From: Naasia lichenicola
Lineage (GTDB): Bacteria > Actinomycetota > Actinomycetes > Actinomycetales > Microbacteriaceae
Reading direction: 5' to 3'
Assembly: GCF_004801885.1 (NCBI RefSeq)
Contig: NZ_SSSM01000001.1
Coordinates: 496,001 to 560,000, forward strand
DNA length: 64,000 nucleotides
The notes beneath the pieces are model-generated. The model had not been told where the DNA came from and did no database searches. It worked only from the letters and a program-made list of their open reading frames with translations. This document shows, piece after piece, positions 8,277-16,924 of this stretch. The translations under genes were made by a program, and so were the position numbers. How positions within the stretch are numbered: the stretch's first letter is position 1; every line of letters starts with the position of its first letter.

Positions 8277-8379
8277 CCACCAGCTTCTGACCACCAGCTT
8301 CTGACCACCAGCTTCTGACCACCAGCTTCTGACCACCAGCTTCTGACCACCAGCTTCTGACCACCAGCTTCTGACCACC
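8273..8379 (+). repeat. 14-bp intercistronic tandem repeat, seven copies
   Basis: The unit CTGACCACCAGCTT is repeated seven times without mismatch (starts 8273, 8287, 8301, 8315, 8329, 8343, 8357). A partial copy CTGACCACC follows, and then the ribosome site of the SIS gene. The first copy includes the TGA stop of the phosphorylase gene. Since 14 is not a multiple of three, stops fall in every forward frame. It makes the only long gap in an otherwise overlapping operon. Confidence 0.95.
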
Positions 8380-8396
8380 CCACCGAAAGAGAACCA

Positions 8397-9185
8397 GTGA
8401 GCATCGTCCACACCTACCTCGACGACGTCATCGCCAAGCTGGCCTGGGTGCGTGACAACCAGGCCGACCAGATCAGCGCGGCGGGCGGGATCTGCGCGGA
8501 CTCGATCGCCGGCGATGGGCTCGTCTTCACGTTCGGCACCGGCCACGGCGGCTTCGCCGCACTCGAGAGCTTCCCGCGCACCGGCGGGGTGACCGGGTTC
8601 CGGCCCATCGTCGAGTCCTCCATCGCCCTCATGCACCACGTGCTCGGGGATCAGGGCACCGCCCAGTATCGGTTCCTGCACACCCAGGAGGGCTACGGCA
8701 AGGCCATCCTCCGCTCCCATCAGCTGAAGGATGGAGACTCGATCGTCCTGTTCAGCCATTCGGGCATCAACGCGGTCATCCTCGACATGGCCGTCGAGTT
8801 CCAGGAGCGGGGCCTGAAGGTGATCGGGGTGACCAGCGTTCCCCACTCCTCGCAGGTGGCGAGCCGGCACTCCAGCGGAAAGCGGCTCTTCGAGATCGCC
8901 GACGTCACCATCGACACCGGCATCCCGCTCGAGGACGCCGCGCAGCGGATCGAAGGACTCGACGACCCGGTCGGGCCCACCTCCACCTCGATCGCGGTGG
9001 CGGTCTCGCACGCCATCAACGCCTCGACATCGGAGGCGCTCGTAGCCCGCGGCATCACGCCGATGATCATGATCAACACCAACTCGAACCGCACGAAAGA
9101 GGCCCATCAGCAGAACGACCGCAACTACGCCGAGCTCTGGCGTCGCCTGCGCAGTCGCGAGTTCTCGGCGCCGGTGGTCAAGTGA
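8397..9185 (+). CDS. SIS-domain protein (sugar isomerase domain, UPF0309-like)
   Basis: A 262-residue protein with one sugar-isomerase (SIS) domain. An N-terminal helix region is followed by VFTFGTGHGGFAALE (~residues 42-56), DSIVLFSHSGINAVILDMA (the Ser-rich phosphosugar loop) and KVIGVTSVPHSSQVASRH. The C-terminal TSTSIAVAVSHAINASTSEAL is typical of the UPF0309/YfeU-like group. SIS domains bind phosphosugars as isomerases, deaminases or sensors, so it may isomerise the phosphosugar formed by the upstream phosphorylase and kinase. The GTG at 8397 has a GAAAGAG ribosome site just after the 14-bp repeats. Confidence 0.82.
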   Translation: MSIVHTYLDDVIAKLAWVRDNQADQISAAGGICADSIAGDGLVFTFGTGHGGFAALESFPRTGGVTGFRPIVESSIALMHHVLGDQGTAQYRFLHTQEGYGKAILRSHQLKDGDSIVLFSHSGINAVILDMAVEFQERGLKVIGVTSVPHSSQVASRHSSGKRLFEIADVTIDTGIPLEDAAQRIEGLDDPVGPTSTSIAVAVSHAINASTSEALVARGITPMIMINTNSNRTKEAHQQNDRNYAELWRRLRSREFSAPVVK

Positions 9186-10633
9186 GCGACCGCGGGCTGT
9201 ACCTCGGCGGCGCGTGGGTGCCGTCCGAGAGCGGGGCTACCCTCGAGGTCCGCGATCCGGCGAGCGGTGAGCTCGTCGGCACGACCGCGGTGGCCTCGGC
9301 GCGCGACGTGGACGCGGCCGTCACCGCAGCGATCCCGGCACAGCGTGAGTGGGCCGCGCTCGGGGCGGCTGGCCGCGCATCGATCATGCATCGGGGCGCG
9401 ACCCTGATCCGCGAACGGATCGACGCGATCGCCGATGTCCTCACGCGGGAGCAGGGCAAGCCCGTGCCCGACAGCGTCAAGGAGATCGCGTTCGCGGCCG
9501 ACGTCCTCGACTACTACGCCGAAGAGGGGCTGCGCGTCTCGGGCAGCATCCGCCCCGCGCTGCGCGCGGACATCCGCTCGCTGGTCGAGTGGCTGCCCAT
9601 CGGCGTCGTCGGGGCCGTCGTGCCCTGGAACTACCCCGTCGACCTCTACGCCTGGAAGATCGGGCCTGCGCTCGCGGGCGGCAACGCGATCATCGTCAAG
9701 CCTCCGCTGGAGTCGCCGCTGGCCGTCGCCCTCGTCGTCCAGTGCCTGCACGACGGAGGGATGCCGGCGGGCGTGCTGGCCGACCTCCCCGGCGGCCTCG
9801 AAGCGGGAGAGGCACTGTCGTCCCATCCGGGCATCGGGATGATCACCGCCACCGCATCGACCCGGACCGGCCAGGCTATCATGCGCTCTGCGGCCGCCAC
9901 GATGAAGCGGGTCTCGTTGGAGCTCGGCGGGCAGAGCCCGTTCGTGGTGCTCGACGACGCCGACATCCATGAGGCCGCCACGGCCGCCGCTCGCCGCTCG
10001 TTCTCGAACGCCGGCCAGATCTGCATCGCCGTGAATCGGATCCTGGTCGCCGATTCGATCGCGGACCGCTTCGTCGAGGCCGTCGCCGAGGAGGCGCGGG
10101 CGATCCGCGTCGGTCACGGGATCGAGGCGGGCATCACCGGAGGGCCGACGACCACGTCGGCGGTCATCGACGTCGCCGAGGCGCACATCGCCGACGCGGT
10201 CGCTCAGGGCGCACGGGTGATCGCGGGCGGCTCGCGGCTCAGCGGGGGAGACTTCGACCGTGGAACCTTCTTCGCGCCGACCGTGCTGGACGCCGTTCCC
10301 CGCGGGACCCGTGTGATGACGGAGGAGACCTTCGGGCCCGTCGTGGCCGTGCACCGGTACGACGCGTCGATCGGAGTGGACGGGATCGCGGCGATCGCGA
10401 ACGACAGCGCAGCAGGGCTCGCCGCCTACGTCTTCGGCGGGGACCTCGACCGCGCATGGGCCGTTGCCGAGCGCATCGAGGCAGGCGGCGTCGGCGTGAA
10501 CGTCAACGACATCACCGAGCTGCAGGCGCCGTTCGGCGGCTGGAAGATGTCGGGCTTCGGGCGTGAACTCGGACCGGAAGGCCTGCACGGTTTCATGCAG
10601 CAGCGGCACATCCGCATGCGTCGGAGGTTCTGA
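9182..10633 (+). CDS. Aldehyde dehydrogenase family protein (first)
   Basis: A 483-residue NAD(P)-dependent aldehyde dehydrogenase. Visible elements are the active-site segment VPWNYP, KPPLESPLA (cofactor-binding Lys) and the catalytic Glu of SLELGGQSPF. The nucleophile is the Cys of FSNAGQICIAVNRI. ETFGPV and the closing FGGWKMSGFGRELG are also family motifs. It should oxidise a small aldehyde to an acid; the substrate is unknown. The start is the GTG that overlaps the SIS stop, and the stop overlaps the next ATG in TGATG. Confidence 0.92.
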   Translation: MSDRGLYLGGAWVPSESGATLEVRDPASGELVGTTAVASARDVDAAVTAAIPAQREWAALGAAGRASIMHRGATLIRERIDAIADVLTREQGKPVPDSVKEIAFAADVLDYYAEEGLRVSGSIRPALRADIRSLVEWLPIGVVGAVVPWNYPVDLYAWKIGPALAGGNAIIVKPPLESPLAVALVVQCLHDGGMPAGVLADLPGGLEAGEALSSHPGIGMITATASTRTGQAIMRSAAATMKRVSLELGGQSPFVVLDDADIHEAATAAARRSFSNAGQICIAVNRILVADSIADRFVEAVAEEARAIRVGHGIEAGITGGPTTTSAVIDVAEAHIADAVAQGARVIAGGSRLSGGDFDRGTFFAPTVLDAVPRGTRVMTEETFGPVVAVHRYDASIGVDGIAAIANDSAAGLAAYVFGGDLDRAWAVAERIEAGGVGVNVNDITELQAPFGGWKMSGFGRELGPEGLHGFMQQRHIRMRRRF

Positions 10634-12147
10634 TGGCGATCGCCGAATTCAGCACGGATGAATCGACACCGGACGCCCCGACATCGGCCGCCCCGTCTTC
10701 CGTCGATCTCCTGCAGTACCTCGCGGGGGAGTGGCGGGAGGGTCGAGGCGCCCACCTGGCGAGCGAGAACCCGTCGCGGCCGAGCGAGATCGTGGCGGCC
10801 GGACGCGCGGGAACGGTGGAGGACGTCGAGCTGGCGGTGCGCGCCGCCGACGCGGCGAAGGCCTCGTGGGCGGCGACGCCTCCGCACGAGCGAGGCGCCA
10901 TCCTCAACCGGGCGGCTCGCATCGTCTCCGAGGCGGCGACTACGTGGGGCACAGAGCTCGCTCGCGAGGAGGGCAAGACGCTCGCCGAGGGGATCGGAGA
11001 GGTGCGCCGGGCCGCCCAGATCCTCGAGCACTACGGCCATGACGCGGACCGCGAGGCCGGGGGCATCTTCTCGTCGCCCCGACGCGGCGAGCGGATCCTC
11101 GTCACCCGTCGCCCGCTGGGGACCGTCGCGCTGATCACCCCGTTCAACTTCCCGATCGCCATCCCCGCGTGGAAGATCGCCCCTGCGCTCGCCTACGGCA
11201 ACACCGTCGTGTGGAAGCCTGCGGGCCCGGTGCCGCTTCTCGCTCTGCGCCTGGCGTCTGCCCTCCATGACGCCGGGCTGCCGCCGGGCGTGCTCAACCT
11301 CGTCTTCGGCGAGGGCGAGGTCGGATCCGCTCTCGTCGGCCATCCTCTGGTGGACGGCGTCAGCTTCACGGGCTCCACCGCGGTCGGACGGGCCGTGGCA
11401 TCCGCGGGCTCCGCTCGCGGGATCCCGGTCCAGGCGGAGCTCGGCGGCAAGAATGCGGCCGTCGTGCTCGCGGACGCCGATCTCGAGCTCGCCGCGGCCC
11501 AGGTGCTCGCCGGCGCCTTCAACTCGTCGGGCCAGAAGTGCACCGCCACCTCTCGACTGGTGGTCCAGCGCGAGATCGCGGATGAGTTCGGGAGCATCGT
11601 CGCGGAGCGCGCCGACGCGCTGATCGTCGGCGATCCGTTGGCCGACGGGGTTCACCTCGGTCCAGTGATCTCGGCTCGAGCCCGCGACTCCATCAACGCA
11701 GGGGTAGCTCGAGCTCTGGATGAGGGAGCACACGCTCTCACCCGATGTGCGCTCGAACTGGACGACGATCTGCGGCCGGGTCACTTCGTCCGCCCATCCG
11801 TGCTCGCGATGCCGGCGGACTCGTCCCCGCTGTGGGAGCAGGAGCTCTTCGGGCCCGTGCTGGCCATGCGAGCTGCGGACTCGGTCGAGCACGCCTTCGA
11901 CCTCGCGAACGCCGGTGGCTTCGGACTCTCCGCCGCGGTGTTCACGAACGACCTGACCCGGGCGCTCGACTCCATCGACCGCATGCAGGTGGGCATCCTG
12001 CACATCAACTCCGAGACCGCCGGCGCCGATCCGCACGTGCCGTTCGGCGGTGCGAAGGGGAGCTCGCTCGGCCCGAAGGAGCAGGGAGCGGCCGCGCGCG
12101 AGTTCTACACCTCGTCCACGACGGTCTACCTCCGAGGCGGCTCGTGA
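10633..12147 (+). CDS. Aldehyde dehydrogenase family protein (second)
   Basis: A 504-residue second aldehyde dehydrogenase, clearly different in sequence from its neighbour. Motifs: TPFNFPIAIPAWKIAPAL, VWKPAG, the Glu of QAELGGKNAAVVL, the Cys of FNSSGQKCTATSR, ELFGPV and PFGGAKGSSLGPKEQG. The C-terminal pattern is like alpha-ketoglutarate-semialdehyde dehydrogenases and related enzymes, but substrate class is not certain. Two adjacent aldehyde dehydrogenases suggest two aldehyde steps or a heteromeric enzyme. The ATG overlaps the previous stop by one base and the end overlaps the CoA-transferase start by GTGA. Confidence 0.92.
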   Translation: MAIAEFSTDESTPDAPTSAAPSSVDLLQYLAGEWREGRGAHLASENPSRPSEIVAAGRAGTVEDVELAVRAADAAKASWAATPPHERGAILNRAARIVSEAATTWGTELAREEGKTLAEGIGEVRRAAQILEHYGHDADREAGGIFSSPRRGERILVTRRPLGTVALITPFNFPIAIPAWKIAPALAYGNTVVWKPAGPVPLLALRLASALHDAGLPPGVLNLVFGEGEVGSALVGHPLVDGVSFTGSTAVGRAVASAGSARGIPVQAELGGKNAAVVLADADLELAAAQVLAGAFNSSGQKCTATSRLVVQREIADEFGSIVAERADALIVGDPLADGVHLGPVISARARDSINAGVARALDEGAHALTRCALELDDDLRPGHFVRPSVLAMPADSSPLWEQELFGPVLAMRAADSVEHAFDLANAGGFGLSAAVFTNDLTRALDSIDRMQVGILHINSETAGADPHVPFGGAKGSSLGPKEQGAAAREFYTSSTTVYLRGGS

Positions 12148-13274
12148 CCAGGTCGGCGCTCGACGGGCTCACCGTCGTCGACTTCTCCCGCGTGCTCGCC
12201 GGCCCCTACGCCACCATGCTGCTCGGCGACCTCGGGGCGCGGGTCATCAAGATCGAGCGCCCCGGACTCGGCGACGAGACTCGCGAGTGGGCGCCGCCCG
12301 TCGATGACACCGGCACCTCGACCTACTTCGCCTCGGTGAACCGCAACAAGGAGGGCATGACGGCGGATCTCGCCGACGATGCCGATCGCGTGCGCATCTG
12401 GGAGCTGCTCGAGCAGGCCGACGTCGTGGTGGAGAACTTCCGCACCGGAACCCTCGACCGTCTCGGCTTCGGCTACGACGAGGTGCGCGCCCGGAATCCG
12501 CGGATCGTCTACTGCTCGATCACGGGCTTCGGGGCGGGGGAGGGCGCGACGCTTCCGGGCTTCGATCTTCTCGTCCAGGCGGCCGGGGGACTGATGAGCA
12601 TCACCGGACAGAGCCCCGGCGAGCCAACGAAGACCGGGGTCGCCATCGTCGACGTCGTCACCGGGCTTCATGCGATCACCGGCATCCTCGCCGCTGTGAT
12701 CGCCCGCCAGAGCACCGGGACGGGACAGCGCGTCGAGGTGAATCTGCTCTCTAGTCTGCTGTCGGGGCTGGTGAATCAGGCGGGCGCCTTCGCCGGCGCC
12801 GGCGTCGTGCCGCGCAGCATGGGCAACGAGCATCCGAGCATCGCGCCGTACGAGGTGTACCCGACGGCGGACCGTTCACTGGCCGTCGCAGTCGGCTCCG
12901 ACAAGCAGTTCCGTGCCTTCGCAACAGCCCTCGACGCACCCGAACTGGCTGCTGACCAGCGCTTCCGCACCAATCGGGACCGGGTCTCGCATCGAGCCAA
13001 GCTGAATCCGCTGCTGATCGCCCGCCTGTCGACCCGCACCGCCGACGACTGGTTCGCCATCCTGACCCGCCACGACGTCCCGGCGGCCCCCATCAACTCG
13101 ATCGGCGAAGCGTTCGAGCTGGCCGCGCGCCTGGGGCTCGAGCCGATCGTCGACGTCGACGGATCGCATCAGGTGGCGAATCCCATCCGACTGAGCGAGA
13201 CTCCCGCCACCTACCGACTTCCGCCGCCGGCTCTCGCCAACCACAGCTCCGCACCGAATGAAGGCACCTCATGA
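12144..13274 (+). CDS. CaiB/BaiF family (class III) CoA transferase
   Basis: A 376-residue type III CoA-transferase. Family marks: GLTVVDFSRVLAGPYATMLLGDLGARVIKIERPG at the N-terminus, SVNRNKEGMTADL, the central YCSITGFG, PGFDLLVQAAGGLMS (catalytic Asp region) and TGLHAITGILAAV. It transfers CoA from a donor thioester to a carboxylate and would activate the acid made by the dehydrogenases. The open frame extends upstream, but the GTG at 12144 sits in a GTGA overlap and begins exactly where family similarity starts. It overlaps the acyl-CoA dehydrogenase gene by ATGA. Confidence 0.92.
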   Translation: MTRSALDGLTVVDFSRVLAGPYATMLLGDLGARVIKIERPGLGDETREWAPPVDDTGTSTYFASVNRNKEGMTADLADDADRVRIWELLEQADVVVENFRTGTLDRLGFGYDEVRARNPRIVYCSITGFGAGEGATLPGFDLLVQAAGGLMSITGQSPGEPTKTGVAIVDVVTGLHAITGILAAVIARQSTGTGQRVEVNLLSSLLSGLVNQAGAFAGAGVVPRSMGNEHPSIAPYEVYPTADRSLAVAVGSDKQFRAFATALDAPELAADQRFRTNRDRVSHRAKLNPLLIARLSTRTADDWFAILTRHDVPAAPINSIGEAFELAARLGLEPIVDVDGSHQVANPIRLSETPATYRLPPPALANHSSAPNEGTS

Positions 13275-14461
13275 CGACCGACACCCTCCTCGCCGCTGGC
13301 CGCACCGCACTCGACAGCGTCTTCACCGTCGAGTCGCTCCTCGACGACACCGAGCGCGAATGGCAGCAGCGCGCCCGGAGGATCGCCCAGGACGTCATCG
13401 CTCCAGTCATCGAGGAGGACTTCGAGAATCGGCACTTCCGCGACGAGCTCATCCCCGCGATCGCCGCCGAGGGACTGCTCGGCATGCACATCTCCGGATA
13501 CGGCTGCGCGGGCGCGAGCGCCACGAGCTACGGCGCCGTCTGCCTCGAGCTCGAGGCGGCCGACAGCGGATGGCGCACGTTCGTCTCGGTCCAGGGCTCG
13601 CTCGCGATGAGCGCGATCGCGAAGTTCGGATCGGGGGAGCAGAAGAACGAGTGGCTGCCGCGGATGGCGACCGGCGAGGTCATCGGCTGCTTCGCCCTTA
13701 CCGAGCCCGACGGGGGCAGCGACCCGGCCGCCATGAAGACGAGGGCCGTCCGCGACGGCGACGACTGGGTGATCACCGGAAGCAAGCGGTGGATCGGACT
13801 CGCGAGCATCGCCGGCGTGGCGGTCGTCTGGGCGCAGACCGAGGACGGCGTCCGGGGGTTCCTGGTGCCGACCAGCACGCCGGGCTTCGCGGCTGCCCCG
13901 ATCACCGGCAAGCTCGCCATGCGGGCATCCATCCAGTGCGACATCGTGCTCGACGGGGTCCGGATCCCCGACTCGAACCGGCTCCCTGACGCGCGAGGCC
14001 TCCGCGGTCCGTTCTCCTGCCTCAACGAGGCCCGCTACGGGATCGTCTGGGGCGCCATGGGCGCCGCGCGCACCTGCCTCGAGGTCGCCCTCGGACGCGC
14101 CCTGGACCGCACGGTGTTCGGAAAGCCGATCGGCGGGTATCAGCTCACCCAGGCCAAGCTCGCCGACATGCTCCTCGAATACGAGAAGGGCGTTCTGCTT
14201 GCGGTGCACCTCGGACGGCAGAAGGATGCGGGAACGCTTGACGTCAACCAGATCAGCGTCGGAAAGCTCAACAACGTGCGCGAGGCCATCGCGATCGCAG
14301 GCGCAGCCCGGTCGGTCCTCGGCGGCGACGGTGTGACGAGCGAGTTCCCGGTGATGCGGCACATGGCGAACCTCGAAGCGGTGCGCACCTACGAGGGAAC
14401 GGACGAGATCCACTCGCTGGTGCTGGGCCGCGCGCTCACCGGCTTGGCCGCCTTCGGCTGA
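13271..14461 (+). CDS. Acyl-CoA dehydrogenase (glutaryl-CoA dehydrogenase-like)
   Basis: A 396-residue FAD-dependent acyl-CoA dehydrogenase and the last gene of the operon. Signatures: CFALTEPDGGSDPAAMKTRA, RWIGLASIAGVAVVWAQ, RYGIVWGAMGAARTCLEVAL, RTVFGKPIGGYQLTQAKLADM, and the C-terminal VLGGDGVTSEFPVMRHMANLEAVRTYEGTDEIHSLVLGRALTG. The catalytic base is the Glu in YEGTDE. The overall pattern is that of the glutaryl-CoA dehydrogenase branch, which acts on dicarboxylyl-CoA esters. It would oxidise the thioester formed by the upstream CoA transferase. Confidence 0.93.
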   Translation: MTTDTLLAAGRTALDSVFTVESLLDDTEREWQQRARRIAQDVIAPVIEEDFENRHFRDELIPAIAAEGLLGMHISGYGCAGASATSYGAVCLELEAADSGWRTFVSVQGSLAMSAIAKFGSGEQKNEWLPRMATGEVIGCFALTEPDGGSDPAAMKTRAVRDGDDWVITGSKRWIGLASIAGVAVVWAQTEDGVRGFLVPTSTPGFAAAPITGKLAMRASIQCDIVLDGVRIPDSNRLPDARGLRGPFSCLNEARYGIVWGAMGAARTCLEVALGRALDRTVFGKPIGGYQLTQAKLADMLLEYEKGVLLAVHLGRQKDAGTLDVNQISVGKLNNVREAIAIAGAARSVLGGDGVTSEFPVMRHMANLEAVRTYEGTDEIHSLVLGRALTGLAAFG

Positions 14462-14474
14462 GGCCTTCCGCCTC

Positions 14475-14493
14475 GCAGGGCTCTTCGCCCTGC
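14475..14493 (+). terminator. Hairpin after the catabolic operon
   Basis: A perfect 7-bp stem with 5-base loop (GCAGGGC-TCTTC-GCCCTGC) 14 bases after the acyl-CoA dehydrogenase stop. It lacks a U-run, which is common for actinobacterial terminators. A second G/C stem (CCCCC-GCGC-GGGGG) follows at 14515-14528. Confidence 0.55.
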
Positions 14494-14604
14494 CTGACGT
14501 GCCTGCCTATCGCGCCCCCGCGCGGGGGTGTCCCGCGAAAGGGGAATTTCCCGGTCCGACCAGGCTCGATAGCGTGAAGGGGTTGCGTTATCGCTGGGGG
14601 GCGA

Positions 14605-15123
14605 ATGCTTGTCGACAGGGATGCGGCTGTCACCATCTGGACGGCTGTCGGGGCGTTGGGCGTGCTCGCTCTCACCATCGCAGCGCCCTACTTCGCGGGC
14701 TTCCTCGCCGATGCTCTGCTGATCGGCGTCCGTCGACGTCGCGTCCGCGCGATCGTCACCTCGATTCCGATCGCCCTCGCCGTCGCGGCTGCGGGCTACT
14801 GGACGTGGCAGGTCGCGATCGCCGCACCCGGCGATCCGGCACAGGTGCGGGCGGATCTGGCGATGGTCGCCGACGTGCTGATGCCGGTCGGCTTCGCACT
14901 CGCCGCCATCGCCTTCGTCGTGCGCCAGGTCCGGTCCGTTGTGCTGATCCGCGGCTATCGCGGTCGGACCACGACCGTAGAGCGTACCGGAACCCACCTC
15001 GCCCACGCCCGCGACCGAACGGGCTCCCGCACCCGCACCGTTGGCTCGGGAACTCGCAGCAGGGACTCGCGCGCATCCACGGCGCCCGCTGCTCGGCGCG
15101 GCCTGGTCGCCGACCGCGTCTGA
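14605..15123 (+). CDS. Small integral membrane protein of unknown function
   Basis: A 172-residue protein with three likely membrane segments (about residues 10-38, 48-67 and 85-105) and a basic Arg/Ser/Thr-rich cytoplasmic tail of ~60 residues. I do not recognise the family. A TAGCGT at 14570-14575 could be its -10 element, and a G-run lies before the ATG. It is separated from the operon by hairpins, so it is likely its own unit. Downstream lies a long inverted repeat. Confidence 0.6.
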   Translation: MLVDRDAAVTIWTAVGALGVLALTIAAPYFAGFLADALLIGVRRRRVRAIVTSIPIALAVAAAGYWTWQVAIAAPGDPAQVRADLAMVADVLMPVGFALAAIAFVVRQVRSVVLIRGYRGRTTTVERTGTHLAHARDRTGSRTRTVGSGTRSRDSRASTAPAARRGLVADRV

Positions 15124-15157
15124 CGCTTCCGTAGTCCTGCCGCGCCCCTGCAGACAC

Positions 15158-15219
15158 AACGCGCTGCTGAGGACGAAACGCGCCTCGGTACCAGCGCGTT
15201 TTGTCCTCAGCACTGCGTT
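15158..15219. repeat. Long inverted repeat between convergent genes
   Basis: Left arm 15158-15183 and right arm 15194-15219 around a 10-base centre. The inner 18 bases of each arm (GCTGAGGACGAAACGCGC and its complement) match except for one position; the outer 8 have further mismatches. It lies between the stops of the membrane protein and CYTH-CHAD genes and would make a strong hairpin in either transcript. It is most simply a bidirectional terminator, although its length and different sequence distinguish it from the A/B repeats found later. Confidence 0.8.
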
Positions 15220-15286
15220 CTGATGAACGCCGCGCACTTACGGCGAGGGCGGCTCAGCCGCCGATGGTGAGGATGACGGCTGGCGG

Positions 15287-16759
15287 TCAGCGAGAGTGCT
15301 TCTTCGCCCACCTGCGCGCCCGAGCGACGCTGGCGGCGGCACGGGCCAGCTCGCGCTCGTGCAGCACGCCGTAGGTGAACGTCGGCATCTCGGTGGGCGC
15401 GGCGTTCGCGAGTCGGATGAGCAGCTCGGCCGCGACGACCGCATCCTGGTGTTCGCCGAGGAGGTCCTGGAGCTTCTTGTAGCGATGGACGGAGGCGACG
15501 CCCTTCTTGCCGAGGACGTCGGCGGCGAGCTCGGCGGCGTAGCGGGCGCGCTTTCCGGCCTTGCGTGCCTTGTGCAGCTCCTCGTCCGACTCCGATCGGA
15601 TGCCCGCGGTGAGATGCTTCGTCACCTTCTTGCCGGCGCTGCGCACATCCTTGGCCAGGACATCGGGCTTGCCGGCAGCGGCTTTGGTGACCGGGGGAGC
15701 GGTGGCCCAGAGTCGCACCTCTTGGAGCATCCCGAGATAGCGGGGACCGCGCATGGCGTCGAGCAACGCGGCCCGGTGCTGTTCCTCTTCGGCGGAGAGC
15801 TGGGCGTCGATCTGCTCTGCGACCGACCCGAGGACGACCTCGTCGGGGAGCGCGGCGATCGACTCGACGAACCGGGAGCGCTGCACGTCGCGGTCCCGCA
15901 CCTCGCCAAGCAGGTCGGCGAACCAGGAGAGGTCGGCGTCGAGTGACTGCGCGCGGTCGGCATCGAGATGACGGGCGAAGATCCGCAGGGTCGAGCGGAG
16001 TCGGCGCGTGGCAACCCGGACGTGGTGGATGGAGTTCTCGCCGCGACGGATGGCGAGCTCCCCGGTCAGGATGTCCGCGTCCTGCTCGGCGATGTAGCGG
16101 CGGAGCACCTCGCCAGCCGTGCGCGCCTTCTTGAGCTTGCGACGACGGGTCGGCGTGCCGAGGGCGGTCGCGACCTTGCTCGGGCTGGCGGACTCCGTGG
16201 CTCCCGCCCTCGTCAGCATGGCGTCGATGGTGCGCAGCAGATCGGCGGGCGCCGCAGAGCCGAGCTCCGCCTCGATCTCGCGCCAGCCGCTGACGCGCGC
16301 GCCGCCGGCCTCTGGGGCGACAGCTGAGACGGTGTCGTCGGCGATCTCGACGAGCAGGAGACCGTCGGCGTCGACGATGCGGTGGGTCGTGCGCTCCGTG
16401 GTGATAGTCACGAGCGGCACGAGCGGCGAGCCGCGGCGCAGACCGAGGACGAGGTCGCTCAGCTCCCGGGGCACCTCATCGCCGGAGGTGAGCGGCACAC
16501 CGAGCTCGTGCCGGGCGGTGCCGTCGTCGGAGGCCGGCAGCTTCAGATGCCAGCCCGTGTCGGTCGAACCGGTGCGCCGGCGCAGGGTGACGCGGTTCAC
16601 GAGCAGATCGCGCCCCGAGGTATCGAAGTAGGCGCTGCTGAGATGGTGGGCGGCGACATCGAGGCGGCCGCCGGGCGGCACGATGCCGGTCAGATCGGGC
16701 AGCTGCAGCTCGGGCGTCGCGCTGTAGGTGGTCTCGCGTTCGAGGTGTTCGGTGACCAT
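15287..16759 (-). CDS. CYTH and CHAD domain-containing protein
   Basis: A 490-residue protein with an N-terminal CYTH triphosphate-tunnel domain (ERETTYS as the ExExK-like entry; YFDT, LRRRTG, LKLP, EIADD and EIEAEL as metal/phosphate-binding strands). A C-terminal CHAD helical domain carries conserved His/Arg motifs (HHVRVATRRLRSTLRIF, WFADLLGEVRDRDV, LHKARKAGKRARYAAEL). CYTH enzymes hydrolyse inorganic triphosphate-type substrates and CHAD binds polyphosphate. The start chosen (16759) is the Met at the beginning of the CYTH domain; the frame continues upstream without similarity. A PPK2 gene lies ~15 kb away. Confidence 0.9.
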   Translation of the reverse strand: MVTEHLERETTYSATPELQLPDLTGIVPPGGRLDVAAHHLSSAYFDTSGRDLLVNRVTLRRRTGSTDTGWHLKLPASDDGTARHELGVPLTSGDEVPRELSDLVLGLRRGSPLVPLVTITTERTTHRIVDADGLLLVEIADDTVSAVAPEAGGARVSGWREIEAELGSAAPADLLRTIDAMLTRAGATESASPSKVATALGTPTRRRKLKKARTAGEVLRRYIAEQDADILTGELAIRRGENSIHHVRVATRRLRSTLRIFARHLDADRAQSLDADLSWFADLLGEVRDRDVQRSRFVESIAALPDEVVLGSVAEQIDAQLSAEEEQHRAALLDAMRGPRYLGMLQEVRLWATAPPVTKAAAGKPDVLAKDVRSAGKKVTKHLTAGIRSESDEELHKARKAGKRARYAAELAADVLGKKGVASVHRYKKLQDLLGEHQDAVVAAELLIRLANAAPTEMPTFTYGVLHERELARAAASVARARRWAKKHSR

Positions 16760-16879
16760 CGGGAGGTCTCCACTTCCTGTGTTTTCAGTTGTCGGACCGG
16801 GCGCCGATCGTCGGTGCGGATCTTCGATTCCGACGCTCGGTGCCGATTCCAGTCTTCCGGGTGCCCGCCCCACGTGCGC

Positions 16880-16894
16880 TGAGCATCATGCTCA
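16880..16894. repeat. Short perfect palindrome
   Basis: TGAGCAT-C-ATGCTCA, seven-base arms around one base, between the lysine-rich miniprotein gene and the CYTH-CHAD gene. A nearby CTCAC-AGGCG-GTGAG stem (16891-16905) overlaps it. It could be part of a terminator or a binding site; nothing more can be said. Confidence 0.4.
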
Positions 16895-16924
16895 CAGGCG
16901 GTGAGGCGGGCGACCCGAGAAGGG

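Noticed and set aside
1098-9107. Very long open frames on the minus strand opposite the catabolic operon (up to 588 residues)
   Set aside because: They are antisense to well-recognised genes, have Asp/Gly/Arg/Val-rich sequence without domains, and arise from high GC at third codon positions.
11745-12143. N-terminal extension of the CoA transferase
   Set aside because: It overlaps the aldehyde dehydrogenase in another frame and has no family similarity; the protein starts naturally at GTG 12144.
13211-14413. 400-residue minus-strand frame opposite the acyl-CoA dehydrogenase
   Set aside because: Antisense shadow; the plus-strand gene has all family motifs.
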